Of a DNA stretch of 64,000 nt, positions 51,228 through 60,970 are shown piece after piece. Origin of the DNA: Aquaticitalea lipolytica (lineage in GTDB: Bacteria; Bacteroidota; Bacteroidia; Flavobacteriales; Flavobacteriaceae); the NCBI RefSeq assembly GCF_014641635.1, contig NZ_BMIC01000007.1, forward strand, positions 1-64,000, in the 5' to 3' direction. The notes under the pieces were generated by a model, which was given only the letters and a program-made list of their open reading frames with translations, was not told the origin of the DNA and did not search any database. Within the stretch, counting starts at the first letter, position 1, and every line of letters begins with the position of its first letter. The position numbers and the translations under genes are program-made.

Positions 51228-52075
51228 AAAATATATACATAATAGGAGTTGGATTAATTGGAGGAAGCTTAGCATTAGATGTTAAAAGTAAATATCCAAA
51301 TGTAAAAGTGTTTGGTATTGATAATAATGAAACTCATCTAGAAGATGCCATAGCATTAAATGTTATTGATGCTAAGGCTACATATAATGATTTGCAACAT
51401 GCAGATATGGTTATTCTTTCAATTCCTGTAGATGCAGCAGTAAGAGAATTACCAAAGGTTTTAGACGTAATTTCAGACACGACTTTGGTGATAGATGTTG
51501 GATCAACTAAAAAGCCTGTATGCGAAGCTGTTGAACATCATTCAAGACGACGCAATTTTTTAGCAACGCATCCTATTGCTGGAACAGAATTTTCTGGACC
51601 TAAAGCAGCAATTAACGACTTGTACAAGCATAAAACCAATATTATTTGTGAGGTTGAAAAAACAACATTTAAGCTTCAGGAGAAAGCTTTGCAATTGTTT
51701 TCAGACTTAGGAATGCGTATACGATATATGAATCCTGAAGCTCATGATAAACACATAGCTTACGTATCACATTTATCACACATAAGTTCATTTATGTTAG
51801 GTAAAACAGTAATTGAAAAAGAAAAAAACGAACGCGATATTTTTGATATGGCAGGAAGTGGATTTGCTTCAACAGTAAGATTAGCGAAAAGTTCACCAGA
51901 TATGTGGACACCAATTTTTAAACAAAATAAAACCAATGTTATTGAAACTTTGGAAGAATATATTATCAATCTCACACATTTTAAAGATATGATGAAAAGT
52001 GATGATTTTGAAACTATTTATAACGAAATGAAAAACACAAATCATATCAAAGACATTTTAGAAGGAATTGCTTAA
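51224..52075 (+). CDS. tyrA: Prephenate dehydrogenase
   Basis: 283 residues from the ATG at 51224, overlapping the previous stop (ATGA). NAD-binding IGVGLIGGSLALDV, THPIAGTEFSGP with the catalytic histidine, and HDKHIAYVSHLSHISS are TyrA hallmarks. It converts prephenate to hydroxyphenylpyruvate for tyrosine. No ACT or chorismate mutase domain is fused; chorismate mutase is on the next protein. Confidence 0.95.
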   Translation: MKNIYIIGVGLIGGSLALDVKSKYPNVKVFGIDNNETHLEDAIALNVIDAKATYNDLQHADMVILSIPVDAAVRELPKVLDVISDTTLVIDVGSTKKPVCEAVEHHSRRRNFLATHPIAGTEFSGPKAAINDLYKHKTNIICEVEKTTFKLQEKALQLFSDLGMRIRYMNPEAHDKHIAYVSHLSHISSFMLGKTVIEKEKNERDIFDMAGSGFASTVRLAKSSPDMWTPIFKQNKTNVIETLEEYIINLTHFKDMMKSDDFETIYNEMKNTNHIKDILEGIA

Positions 52076-52085
52076 AAGAAAAATT

Positions 52086-53168
52086 ATGGAAAACAAAAAA
52101 GAATTAAGAACGTGGATAGATAATTTCGGATTAGACCATCCTTTGGTTATTGCAGGTCCTTGTAGTGCAGAAACAGAAGCACAAGTATTAAAAATAGCCC
52201 ATCAATTAAAAGATAGCGATGCTACTGTATTAAGAGCTGGAATTTGGAAACCTCGTACTAGACCAGGAAATTTTGAAGGCGTAGGAGCTTTAGGCCTTAA
52301 ATGGTTACAAAAAGCAAAACAAGAAACAGGAATGTTAATTACAACAGAAGTGGCTAATGCTAATCATGTTGATTTAGCATTACAACATGATGTTGATATA
52401 TTATGGATTGGAGCACGTACTACTGTTAGTCCATTTATTGTTCAAGAAATTGCAGAAGCTTTAAAAGGGACTGATAAACCTGTACTAATTAAAAACCCAG
52501 TAAACCCAGATTTATCGTTGTGGTTAGGAGCAGTTGAACGTTTTTATACTGCTAACGTTAAAAATTTAGGAGTAATACATAGAGGGTTTTCAACTTACGA
52601 AAAAACACGTTATAGAAACAATCCAGAGTGGCAAATAGCTGTCGATTTGCAAAATCGTTTTCCAGACTTGCCTCTAATTTTAGATCCTTCACATATTGCA
52701 GGACGAAGAGATATTTTGTTTGAACTTTGCCAAACAGCTCTCGATTTAAATTATGATGGATTAATGGTAGAAACTCATTACGATCCAGATAATGCTTGGA
52801 GTGATGCTGCTCAGCAAATTACGCCAGATACCTTGATTCAATTTACTAAAGATTTACGCATTAGAAAAGTAACAGATGATGCAGCAGACTTTAAAAACAA
52901 ACTTAACACATTGCGTACACAAATAGATGTTATTGACCACCAGTTAATAGATATGTTAGGCAAACGTATGAAAGTTGCTGATGAAATAGGAGCGTTAAAA
53001 AAATCGAAAAACGTTGCTGTATTACAAACAAAACGTTGGAACGAGATTTTAGGTAAAATGATTTTACAAGGCGAAGAGAAAAACCTTAGTGAAGAATTTA
53101 TTTTAAGAGTATTTAAAGCTATTCACCAAGAATCGATAAATCATCAGGAAAAAATTATTAATGGATAA
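52086..53168 (+). CDS. Bifunctional DAHP synthase / chorismate mutase (type II)
   Basis: 360 residues from the ATG at 52086. Residues about 15-260 are a DAHP synthase of the KdsA-related type (VIAGPCSAETE, RAGIWKPRTRPG, DPSHIAGRRD). Residues about 275-360 are an AroQ chorismate mutase helix bundle (LRTQIDVIDHQLIDMLGKRM, QTKRW). It combines the entry step of the shikimate pathway with the step to prephenate. Last gene of the attenuated operon; a terminator follows. Confidence 0.94.
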   Translation: MENKKELRTWIDNFGLDHPLVIAGPCSAETEAQVLKIAHQLKDSDATVLRAGIWKPRTRPGNFEGVGALGLKWLQKAKQETGMLITTEVANANHVDLALQHDVDILWIGARTTVSPFIVQEIAEALKGTDKPVLIKNPVNPDLSLWLGAVERFYTANVKNLGVIHRGFSTYEKTRYRNNPEWQIAVDLQNRFPDLPLILDPSHIAGRRDILFELCQTALDLNYDGLMVETHYDPDNAWSDAAQQITPDTLIQFTKDLRIRKVTDDAADFKNKLNTLRTQIDVIDHQLIDMLGKRMKVADEIGALKKSKNVAVLQTKRWNEILGKMILQGEEKNLSEEFILRVFKAIHQESINHQEKIING

Positions 53169-53171
53169 CAA

Positions 53172-53199
53172 AAAAAGCCTCACAAGTGTGAGGCTTTTT
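53172..53199. terminator. Bidirectional terminator after the aromatic operon
   Basis: GCCTCACA (53177-53184) and TGTGAGGC (53187-53194) with flanking A and T runs, between convergent genes. Confidence 0.9.
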
Positions 53200-53203
53200 A
53201 AAT

Positions 53204-53662
53204 TTAATTCTGCGATTTCTGACGTTTAAAAATATAACGCGTAATAAAAATTCCTTGTCCATCATCTTTGCCACCATCACTTTCAACAGCACTGGTTACA
53301 AAGGCTAGTTCCCAGCCTTCTTCAACCATTGTGTTAATTTTTGAAGTCACTACAGCATCATTTGCAGCAATATTTTGAAAACGAATACCTCCTAAATTGA
53401 AAAAGTTCAATAATTTGGTTTCTTCAAAATTCTTAACACGTATTTCGCCTCTGTCAGATTTATTACGTTCATCGTCTTCATCAGAACGACTTGAAGTAAA
53501 ATCTTTATAATTTCTATCTTCAGAAGCTGATACAATTCGAGAGCGACCTAAACCACTAGACACTATCGATTCTACACTAGTAATAACCTTATATTCTACT
53601 TGTGCAGCTACATCAATGCATAGCATTAAAACTAACGCTAATAGTAATACTAATTTTTTCAT
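53204..53662 (-). CDS. Exported DUF4177-like hypothetical protein
   Basis: 152 residues. Signal peptide (about 1-20). A Ser/Arg/Asp-rich low-complexity stretch (about 38-72) is followed by a small domain with NTMVEEGWELAFVTSAV and a terminal strand ITRYIFKR. This pattern (GWEL followed by a Y-x-FKR strand) is the DUF4177 pattern. Probably periplasmic. Function unknown. Divergent from the next gene. Confidence 0.65.
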   Translation of the reverse strand: MKKLVLLLALVLMLCIDVAAQVEYKVITSVESIVSSGLGRSRIVSASEDRNYKDFTSSRSDEDDERNKSDRGEIRVKNFEETKLLNFFNLGGIRFQNIAANDAVVTSKINTMVEEGWELAFVTSAVESDGGKDDGQGIFITRYIFKRQKSQN

Positions 53663-53813
53663 GTTGTTGATTTTTAAGTTTTTAAGTCGAAGATAAATAA
53701 ATATTCAATTCGTTATAAAAATATTAACAAGTTGCATAGTAATATAAAAGGTTTATTTTTGAAACTCTTGAAGGAAAAACCTTCTAGATCAACAACAAGA
53801 ACTTTTACTACTT

Positions 53814-55475
53814 ATGATTAAAAAAATCACGCTTATGTTGATGATAACTACAATGTCATCAACACTATTTGCGCAAGGAAAACTCGGTCCTATTACAATT
53901 ACTCATGGGAAAGAGATTGAGGCAGATAGCGAAAAAATTGTCAGGATTGCTGGCGAAACCAATAACAAAATTTACACTTTAGCAACCAAAGGGAAAAAGT
54001 ACTTTATAAAAGTATTTAACTCTAGCGATATGGCTTTAATTTCAACAAACGAAATTGAAATGCCTGAGTTTAACGATGATGAACCAGATTTTGAAGAAAT
54101 ATCTGTTATTAATAATAGAATTTATATTCTAGGAAGTGTATACGATAAGAAAAATAAAATATCAAACCTTTTAGCAGTTGAGGTTGCTGAAGACGGAAAA
54201 CTTACCACAAACAAAAAGAAACTATTCTCTACTGAGGTAACTAAAAATAGAGAAAAAGGAGCTTTTTATTTTAAAGAATCTCCAGCAGGAGACAGGCTGT
54301 TAATAATGCACGCTGCGCTTTTTGATAAAGAAGAAGTAATACAATACGAAATTAAACTTATTGATGAGAATTTAGGTATTGTAACAGAGCATTTAGAAAA
54401 AGTACCATTTACTGATAGAAAAGATTTAGAATTTACAATTTCAGATTTTGATGTCAGTTATGATGATGATATTTTTCTAGTCATTAATGAAAGCTACAGA
54501 GATAGAAAAGAAAAAAAGAATAACGAAAAATTTGAAGTTCATATGTTTAAGCGTTCTAATAAGTACGCAAAAGAAGTTATAAATATAGACTTTATAGATA
54601 AAGAAGTTATTAATTGTGAAATGCTTATTACACAAAATAAGACTTTAAACTTAGTTGGTTTTTATTCTAGTGTAAGAGAAAACGGGAAGGCAAATAAAGA
54701 ATTAAAAGGAGTATATTCTGGAACAGTAGATATACAGACAAAAGCAGTAACAAATTTAAAATTCAATGAATTTGATTACGAAACAAAAGTTAAGTTAATA
54801 GGAGAACGTAGAGCAAAAAAAGGGAAAGATGTAAAACCATATTACTCAACACATAGTTTGGTTGAAAAGGAAGATGGAGGATTAATTTTTCTTGCCGAAT
54901 ACAGACAAGCAATTATAGGTAACTCACAAGGAATTGGCTTCGCAGGAGTAGGAATAAGCTTTACACCAATTACTTTTATTACTAACGAAATTATAGTAAT
55001 GTCATTAAATGCTGATGGTTCAGTAAAATGGTCTAATGTTATAGCAAAAGAGCAAAAAGCAAGTTTTACAACAATGTCAATTGGAGTTTACGGCTTTGCA
55101 GGAGATTCGCAGTTAACTGTAGGTGTAGGTGTCTTTGTTCCTTTGGCTGTCTTAGGCAAAGGACCAGAGTATTTAGGTGCTATGCCAATTTATGAAAAGG
55201 GACAGCTAACAGTTGTTTTTAATGACAATGAGAAGAATATGGGTGTTACAGATATTGAAGAAATTAAATCGTTAGGTAATTACAATAAGGCTATACCTAC
55301 TGCTTTTGTTTTTAATATGGAAAATGGAGATATCAATAGGATTGATCCAGAAGAATTAATTAAAGATCAGTTAATATTAAGACCAGGAGTTTTTTTAAGA
55401 AAAACGCCTAGTGAGTATATTATTTACTCTTCAAGAAGATCTGAAGATAAATTAGGGAGAATGATAATTGATTAG
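53814..55475 (+). CDS. Exported hypothetical protein (553 aa)
   Basis: 553 residues, not recognised. Signal peptide (about 1-20, ending LFAQ). The mature part is beta-rich with propeller-like repeats (RIYILGSVYDKKNKISNLLAVEV, DIFLVINESYRDRKEKK, GGLIFLAEYRQAI) and a Gly-rich hydrophobic stretch near residues 370-400. Possibly a periplasmic or surface beta-propeller. It has its own terminator, so it is a single-gene unit. Confidence 0.7.
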   Translation: MIKKITLMLMITTMSSTLFAQGKLGPITITHGKEIEADSEKIVRIAGETNNKIYTLATKGKKYFIKVFNSSDMALISTNEIEMPEFNDDEPDFEEISVINNRIYILGSVYDKKNKISNLLAVEVAEDGKLTTNKKKLFSTEVTKNREKGAFYFKESPAGDRLLIMHAALFDKEEVIQYEIKLIDENLGIVTEHLEKVPFTDRKDLEFTISDFDVSYDDDIFLVINESYRDRKEKKNNEKFEVHMFKRSNKYAKEVINIDFIDKEVINCEMLITQNKTLNLVGFYSSVRENGKANKELKGVYSGTVDIQTKAVTNLKFNEFDYETKVKLIGERRAKKGKDVKPYYSTHSLVEKEDGGLIFLAEYRQAIIGNSQGIGFAGVGISFTPITFITNEIIVMSLNADGSVKWSNVIAKEQKASFTTMSIGVYGFAGDSQLTVGVGVFVPLAVLGKGPEYLGAMPIYEKGQLTVVFNDNEKNMGVTDIEEIKSLGNYNKAIPTAFVFNMENGDINRIDPEELIKDQLILRPGVFLRKTPSEYIIYSSRRSEDKLGRMIID

Positions 55476-55496
55476 AAAATATAACTATACATTTTT

Positions 55497-55523
55497 AAAG
55501 GCTGCCTTTTGGCAGTCTTTTTT
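55497..55523 (+). terminator. Terminator after the 553-aa gene
   Basis: AAAGGCTGCC (55497-55506) pairs with GGCAGTCTTT (55511-55520, one G-T) around TTTT and is followed by T. Confidence 0.85.
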
Positions 55524-55561
55524 GTTGTATTACAGTCTAATAATTCACATCTTTGTGTCGA

Positions 55562-56512
55562 ATGACAGGAATAGTATATAAATCAACAGGAAGCTGGTAC
55601 ACCGTAAAAAATGATCTTGGTGTAGTTTATGAATGCCGAATAAAAGGTAAATTCAGAATAAAGGGTATTAAAAGCACCAATCCAATTGCTGTTGGTGATG
55701 TGGTCGATTTTGATATTGAGACACTTGACAATGTTACTACAGGAGTTATTCATACTATACATGATCGAGTAAACTATATTGTAAGAAAATCGGTAAACCT
55801 CTCAAAGCAAACACATATAATAGCATCTAATATAGATCAAGTATTTTTGCTTATAACTATCAATAATCCACCAACCTTAACTAGTTTTATAGATCGCTTT
55901 TTAGTAACAACACAAGCTTATGGTATAAAAACTATTTTACTATTTAATAAAGTAGATGCTTATGACGACGAGACACTTTTAGAAGTTAAATATTTAGCTT
56001 CTGTATATAGAAAAATTGGTTACGAGTGTATTGGTGTTTCAGCAGCAACAGGTAAAAATGTAGATAAAGTAAAAGCTTTAATGAAAGATAAAGTAAGCAT
56101 GTTCGCAGGTCATTCAGGTGTAGGTAAATCAACATTAGTTAATGTTATTGAACCTGATTTAGATTTAAAAACTAAAGAAATTTCAACGCAGCATATGCAA
56201 GGTCAGCATACAACTACGTTTGCTGAAATGTTCGATTTAAATTTTGGAGCTAAAATTATTGATACACCAGGAATTAAAGGTTTTGGAGTAGTTGATATGG
56301 ATAAAGAAGAAGTTGGTGATTATTTTCCAGAGTTTTTTGCTTTAAAGCAAGACTGTAAATTTAATAACTGTTTGCATGTTGAAGAACCAAAATGTGCAGT
56401 AAAAGAAGCTTTAGAAAAAAATGAAGTTGCATTTTCAAGATATAGAAGTTATTTACAAATTCTTGAAGGAGATGATGAGCATTACCGAACTGAAGAATGG
56501 ATGAAAGAGTAA
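55562..56512 (+). CDS. rsgA: Ribosome small-subunit-dependent GTPase RsgA
   Basis: 316 residues from the ATG at 55562. N-terminal OB fold, then the circularly permuted GTPase order: G4 LLFNKVDAYD, then G1 GHSGVGKSTLVN, then G3 DTPGIKGFG. A C-terminal zinc site follows, CKFNNCLHVEEPKC. It checks maturation of the 30S subunit. It is followed 6 bp later by dtd. Confidence 0.96.
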   Translation: MTGIVYKSTGSWYTVKNDLGVVYECRIKGKFRIKGIKSTNPIAVGDVVDFDIETLDNVTTGVIHTIHDRVNYIVRKSVNLSKQTHIIASNIDQVFLLITINNPPTLTSFIDRFLVTTQAYGIKTILLFNKVDAYDDETLLEVKYLASVYRKIGYECIGVSAATGKNVDKVKALMKDKVSMFAGHSGVGKSTLVNVIEPDLDLKTKEISTQHMQGQHTTTFAEMFDLNFGAKIIDTPGIKGFGVVDMDKEEVGDYFPEFFALKQDCKFNNCLHVEEPKCAVKEALEKNEVAFSRYRSYLQILEGDDEHYRTEEWMKE

Positions 56513-56518
56513 ATTATT

Positions 56519-56971
56519 ATGAAGGCTGTTATCCAAAGAGTTGCTAAAGCTAGTGTTACTATTGAAGGAGAAATTGTAGCTTCAATTGACAATGGGCTAC
56601 TTATTTTACTAGGTATTGTTGATGAAGATACTCAGGAAGATATTATTTGGCTTTCAAATAAAATAGTAAACCTTCGTGTTTTTGGAGATGAAAATGATGT
56701 GATGAATCGTTCAATTATTGATGTAAACGGTAACGCAATAGTAGTTAGTCAATTTACCCTTCATGCAAGCACTAAAAAAGGAAACAGACCAAGTTATATA
56801 AAAGCAGCTAAGCCTGAAGTTGCTATTCCGCTTTACAAATCTTTTGTAAATCAACTAGAAAAAGACCTTAATAAAATAGTGCAAACAGGTCAATTTGGTG
56901 CAGATATGAAAGTAGAGTTGTTAAACGATGGTCCAGTAACAATTATCATTGACACAAAAAATAGAGAATAA
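56519..56971 (+). CDS. dtd: D-aminoacyl-tRNA deacylase
   Basis: 150 residues, the standard Dtd length. MKAVIQRVAKASV at the start, the SQFTLHAST motif and KGNRPSYIKAAKP (equivalent of GNRPSF/GP cis-Pro region). It removes D-amino acids mischarged on tRNA. Probably co-transcribed with rsgA. Confidence 0.96.
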   Translation: MKAVIQRVAKASVTIEGEIVASIDNGLLILLGIVDEDTQEDIIWLSNKIVNLRVFGDENDVMNRSIIDVNGNAIVVSQFTLHASTKKGNRPSYIKAAKPEVAIPLYKSFVNQLEKDLNKIVQTGQFGADMKVELLNDGPVTIIIDTKNRE

Positions 56972-57042
56972 TGTAATATTTTTCTCATTTTTTTTTTTTC
57001 TTATTTAAATAATCCTATTTTTAATTTCCTAAACTCTCTAAA

Positions 57043-58947
57043 ATGCGAACAAGGTTTCTCCTACTCTTGTGGTTTGTAATTGTTTCATTGCCAGTTATGG
57101 CTCAAGATGAAAAATTATTTCAATCATATACAATTCCTTCAGATTTAAAAGAAAATGCAAATGCTATAATCAGGCTTGAGGATACACATATTGATGTAAA
57201 AGCCTACAATAAAATGGTCTATACTAATAAAAGAATAGTAACCATTTTAAATTCATCAGGTGATTCTAAGCATGGTGCATATATGGGTTATGATAAAAAC
57301 ACTAATATTAAAAAACTTGAAGTTAAAATTTACAATTCAAGAGGTGATGAAATAAAAAAAATTAAAAAAGGAGATTTTGAAGATGTAAGTGCAGTAGATG
57401 GAGGAACATTATATTCGGACAGTCGTGTAAAATATTTAAACTATACTCCAACAGATTACCCATACACAGTTTTATTTGAAACTGAAGTTGAATACACTTC
57501 TACTGCTTTTTTACCTGGATGGAGGCCAATTGAAGGATTTTATACAAGTTCTCAGAATGTTAACTACAAGATAATTAATAATTCAGGAATTGAGATTAAA
57601 ATTAAAACCTCAAATTTTGATGAGTATCAAATTGAAAAGTATAGTGATTTTCATTATTCTGCTAAAAATTTATTGGCTATTAAACCAGAGTCATACAGTC
57701 CACCATTCAATTCCTTCGCTCCAGATTTAAAAGCTTCATTAACAGAATTTGATATGGAGGGCGTAAAAGGGGTTAATAATAATTGGGCTGATTTTGGAAA
57801 ATGGATGAATGATAAATTGATTCGAGATACACAAATTTTACCACAACAGGTTAGAGATGAAATTAGATCACTAACAGCAAATGCTAAAACCAATCTGGAG
57901 AAGGCAAAAATTGTTTACGAGTACATGCAAAATAAAACCAGGTATATTAGTGTACAAGTTGGAATTGGTGGCTGGAAACCAATGTTAGCTAGCGATGTAG
58001 ATAGGTTAGGCTATGGCGATTGCAAAGGGTTAACAAATTATACTAAGGCAATGTTGGACGAGATAGGTGTCGAAAATTTTTACACTGTTATTTATGGAGG
58101 AAGAGATGTAAGGCATATTGATGATTCGTTCTCTTCTGTACAAGGTAATCATGTTATTCTTTGCGTGCCAAATGAATCTGATTATTTATGGTTGGAGTGT
58201 ACAAGTCAGACATCACCTTTTGGTTACAATGCGAATTTTACTGATGATAGAGATGCTCTAATTATAACACCAGAAGGAGGTAAAATTGTACACACTAAAG
58301 TATATTCTACCGAAGAGAATTTATTAACATCTAATGCAGTAATAGTTTTAGACGAGCAAGGGAATATCAAGGCTGATATTATCACAAAGTCCTATGGAAC
58401 ACAATACGGACAACATGAAGGAATTCAAAACCAAACAGAAAAAGATCAAAAATTATATTTTAAAAAATATTGGAGTTATATAAATGCATTAGATATTAGT
58501 TCTGTGACTTACAATAATGATAAAGATAAAATAGAGTTTACCGAGACTTTTAATGTTGCAGCAGAACGATATGCTGCTAAAACAGGTGATAGATTATTAC
58601 TACAACCTAATCTTTTTAATAGATTAGAAAATGCACCCAACAGGTATTCCAACAGAAAACTCCCTTTTGAGATAGATAGAGGATTTACTGATATAGATAG
58701 TTATGAGATAAATATACCAAGTTCTCTTGAGGTCGAGGCGCTTATGGAGCCTATATCAATAAAAAATAAATTTGGAGAGTATGAAGCATCTTTAACTAAA
58801 ACAGATGGTAATAAATTAATATATAAACGAAAATTTATAATCCATAAAGGCAACTATCCAAAAGAAGAGTATGAAAATTACCGAGCTTTTAATTTGGAAG
58901 TTGTTAAACATGACAAATCTAAAATAGTGCTTAAATCAAAATCCTAA
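57043..58947 (+). CDS. DUF3857 and transglutaminase-like exported protein (active-type)
   Basis: 634 residues. Signal peptide (about 1-21). DUF3857 domain (about 50-220) is followed by a transglutaminase-like domain (about 280-400) with Cys327 in YGDCKGLTNYT and His370 in VQGNHVILC. The acidic position is E385 in WLECTSQT, which differs from the usual Asp. Expected to be periplasmic. The family may act as protease or amidase-like enzyme, but the substrate is unknown. It forms a pair with the next, paralogous gene (5-bp gap). Confidence 0.88.
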   Translation: MRTRFLLLLWFVIVSLPVMAQDEKLFQSYTIPSDLKENANAIIRLEDTHIDVKAYNKMVYTNKRIVTILNSSGDSKHGAYMGYDKNTNIKKLEVKIYNSRGDEIKKIKKGDFEDVSAVDGGTLYSDSRVKYLNYTPTDYPYTVLFETEVEYTSTAFLPGWRPIEGFYTSSQNVNYKIINNSGIEIKIKTSNFDEYQIEKYSDFHYSAKNLLAIKPESYSPPFNSFAPDLKASLTEFDMEGVKGVNNNWADFGKWMNDKLIRDTQILPQQVRDEIRSLTANAKTNLEKAKIVYEYMQNKTRYISVQVGIGGWKPMLASDVDRLGYGDCKGLTNYTKAMLDEIGVENFYTVIYGGRDVRHIDDSFSSVQGNHVILCVPNESDYLWLECTSQTSPFGYNANFTDDRDALIITPEGGKIVHTKVYSTEENLLTSNAVIVLDEQGNIKADIITKSYGTQYGQHEGIQNQTEKDQKLYFKKYWSYINALDISSVTYNNDKDKIEFTETFNVAAERYAAKTGDRLLLQPNLFNRLENAPNRYSNRKLPFEIDRGFTDIDSYEINIPSSLEVEALMEPISIKNKFGEYEASLTKTDGNKLIYKRKFIIHKGNYPKEEYENYRAFNLEVVKHDKSKIVLKSKS

Positions 58948-58952
58948 TCAAT

Positions 58953-60965
58953 ATGAAAAAACTAGTTTTTATTACCTTCTTATGTATTGCACAAATTGCA
59001 ATTAGTCAAAACTATAAATTTGGTAAAGTTAGCGAAGAAGAACTTCTTGAAAAGACTAATCCAGATTATCCTGAAGCAAATGCAACTGTTTTATATAAAA
59101 AACAGCAAATTAGTTTTGAGTATATACAAGGCAAAGGATTTATTCAAAAGAATGAAATTCAAGAACGTATTAAAATTTATAATAAAGAAGGATTTGATTA
59201 TGCAACAAGACTAGTAAGACTTTATGACGGTTCAAGTTCGTATGGTGAGAGCCTAAACGGACTTAAAGCTGTTACATATAATCTTGATGGAGGTAAGATT
59301 ATTGAAGATAAGTTAAAAAAAGATGGAATTTTTGAAGAGGAAACCAATAAAAATTGGAAAACAAGCAAATTCACCATGCCTAATATAAAAGAAGGTTGTG
59401 TTATTGAATTTGAGTACACTATTGAGTCACAATTAAGTGGAATTGATGATATTGAGTTTCAAGAGCTAATCCCAATAAGAAAACTTGAGATTAAGTTAAA
59501 AACACCAGAGTATTATGTTTATAAAACGTTTTTAAATCCAAGGGCATCGTATATTCCTGTTTTAAATAATTCAAAAGAAAATAGAACTATTACATTTTCA
59601 AACAAAGAGCGTACTACGACTAATAGAGTAAGTAGTACACAAAACTATACATCAACAAGAGACTATATAGATAATGTAGTTGAGGCTAATCTATCAAATA
59701 TTCCTCCATTAAAAACCGAAAGTTATGTTGATAATCTAAGTAATTATCAAGCAAAATTAATTGTTGAGCTTGAAAGAATACAATATCCAGGAGAGTCAAT
59801 TGAATACTTATCTACAAGTTGGGAAAAAGTAACTAAAACAATATATGACTACCCAGAATTTGGTGACCAATTGAATAAAAAAGGTTACTACAATAGTGAT
59901 GTAGATGCAATATTAACAGGTATTACAGACCCTCAGCAAAAAGCTGCTATTATATTTAACTATGTAAAATCTAAAGTAAAATGGAATGAATACCATGGTT
60001 ACACAACTGATGCTGGAGTAAGTAAAGCCTACAAAGAAGGGGTTGGTAACGTTGCTGATATAAATTTAATGCTAACATCAATGTTGCGATATGCAGGTTT
60101 AAATGCAAACCCAGTTTTAGTTAGTACTAAAAGCAATGGAATTCCATTAATTCCAACACGAACTGGTTTTAATTATGTTATTTGTGCATTAGAAACGAGT
60201 GATAGTGCAATTCTATTAGATGCAACCCAAAAATTCTCTACAGCGGATATTTTACCAACAAAAGCATTAAACTGGTTAGGTCGCCTTATAAGACAAGATG
60301 GGAGTTCAGACTGGATTGAGCTTATCCCTAAAATATCTTCTAGAGAATCGGTATCATTAAATATTAAGCTAAATTCCGATTTATCAGCGAATGGAAAAGT
60401 TAGAAACCAATTTACCAATTACCAGGCATTTAGAGTTAGAGATAGATTTGAGAATTATAATACTGATGAAATGATTGAGAGTCTTGAAAAGGGTAAGGGA
60501 GAATTAGAAATATCTAATTTCGAAATAGAAAACATGAATGATGTTTCTCAGCCTGTAACTCAATCTTATGATTATGTTTTTAATAATGCTATGGAAGATA
60601 TTGGAGGTAAATTATATTTAACACCAATGCTGTTTTTAGCACCAGATGAGAACCCTTTTAAGGAGAATGTTAGAAATTATCCAATAGATTATGTGTACCC
60701 AATTGCAGATAAGTACATGATAAATATTATGTTACCTGATGGATATGCTATAGAAACTATGCCAGAAAGTGTAAAATATCAGTTTAATATTTCAGATGGG
60801 GAATTCACTTATTTGGCAAGACAGAATGGAAATATGCTTCAATTTACTATTTCATTAGATTTGAATAAAACATTAGTTTTACCATCAGATTATGAGCAAT
60901 ACAAAAAGTTCTATCAATTAATGATTGAAAAACAAACTGAAAAAGTAGTGCTCAAAAAGATATAA
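58953..60965 (+). CDS. DUF3857 protein with degenerate transglutaminase-like domain
   Basis: 670 residues. Signal peptide (about 1-19). Same architecture as its neighbour, but the catalytic positions are changed. The Cys motif GDCK is GNVAD (V367 in place of Cys), and the His position is Tyr408 in TGFNYVIC. The Asp of LLDATQ is kept. It is therefore probably a non-catalytic paralogue, perhaps a binding or partner protein. Five bases separate it from the upstream paralogue. Confidence 0.85.
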   Translation: MKKLVFITFLCIAQIAISQNYKFGKVSEEELLEKTNPDYPEANATVLYKKQQISFEYIQGKGFIQKNEIQERIKIYNKEGFDYATRLVRLYDGSSSYGESLNGLKAVTYNLDGGKIIEDKLKKDGIFEEETNKNWKTSKFTMPNIKEGCVIEFEYTIESQLSGIDDIEFQELIPIRKLEIKLKTPEYYVYKTFLNPRASYIPVLNNSKENRTITFSNKERTTTNRVSSTQNYTSTRDYIDNVVEANLSNIPPLKTESYVDNLSNYQAKLIVELERIQYPGESIEYLSTSWEKVTKTIYDYPEFGDQLNKKGYYNSDVDAILTGITDPQQKAAIIFNYVKSKVKWNEYHGYTTDAGVSKAYKEGVGNVADINLMLTSMLRYAGLNANPVLVSTKSNGIPLIPTRTGFNYVICALETSDSAILLDATQKFSTADILPTKALNWLGRLIRQDGSSDWIELIPKISSRESVSLNIKLNSDLSANGKVRNQFTNYQAFRVRDRFENYNTDEMIESLEKGKGELEISNFEIENMNDVSQPVTQSYDYVFNNAMEDIGGKLYLTPMLFLAPDENPFKENVRNYPIDYVYPIADKYMINIMLPDGYAIETMPESVKYQFNISDGEFTYLARQNGNMLQFTISLDLNKTLVLPSDYEQYKKFYQLMIEKQTEKVVLKKI

Positions 60966-60970
60966 AATAA

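Noticed and set aside
58987-59214. Second plus-strand frame inside the DUF3857 gene
   Set aside because: Lies wholly in an alternative frame of a clear gene and has Lys-rich nonsense sequence.
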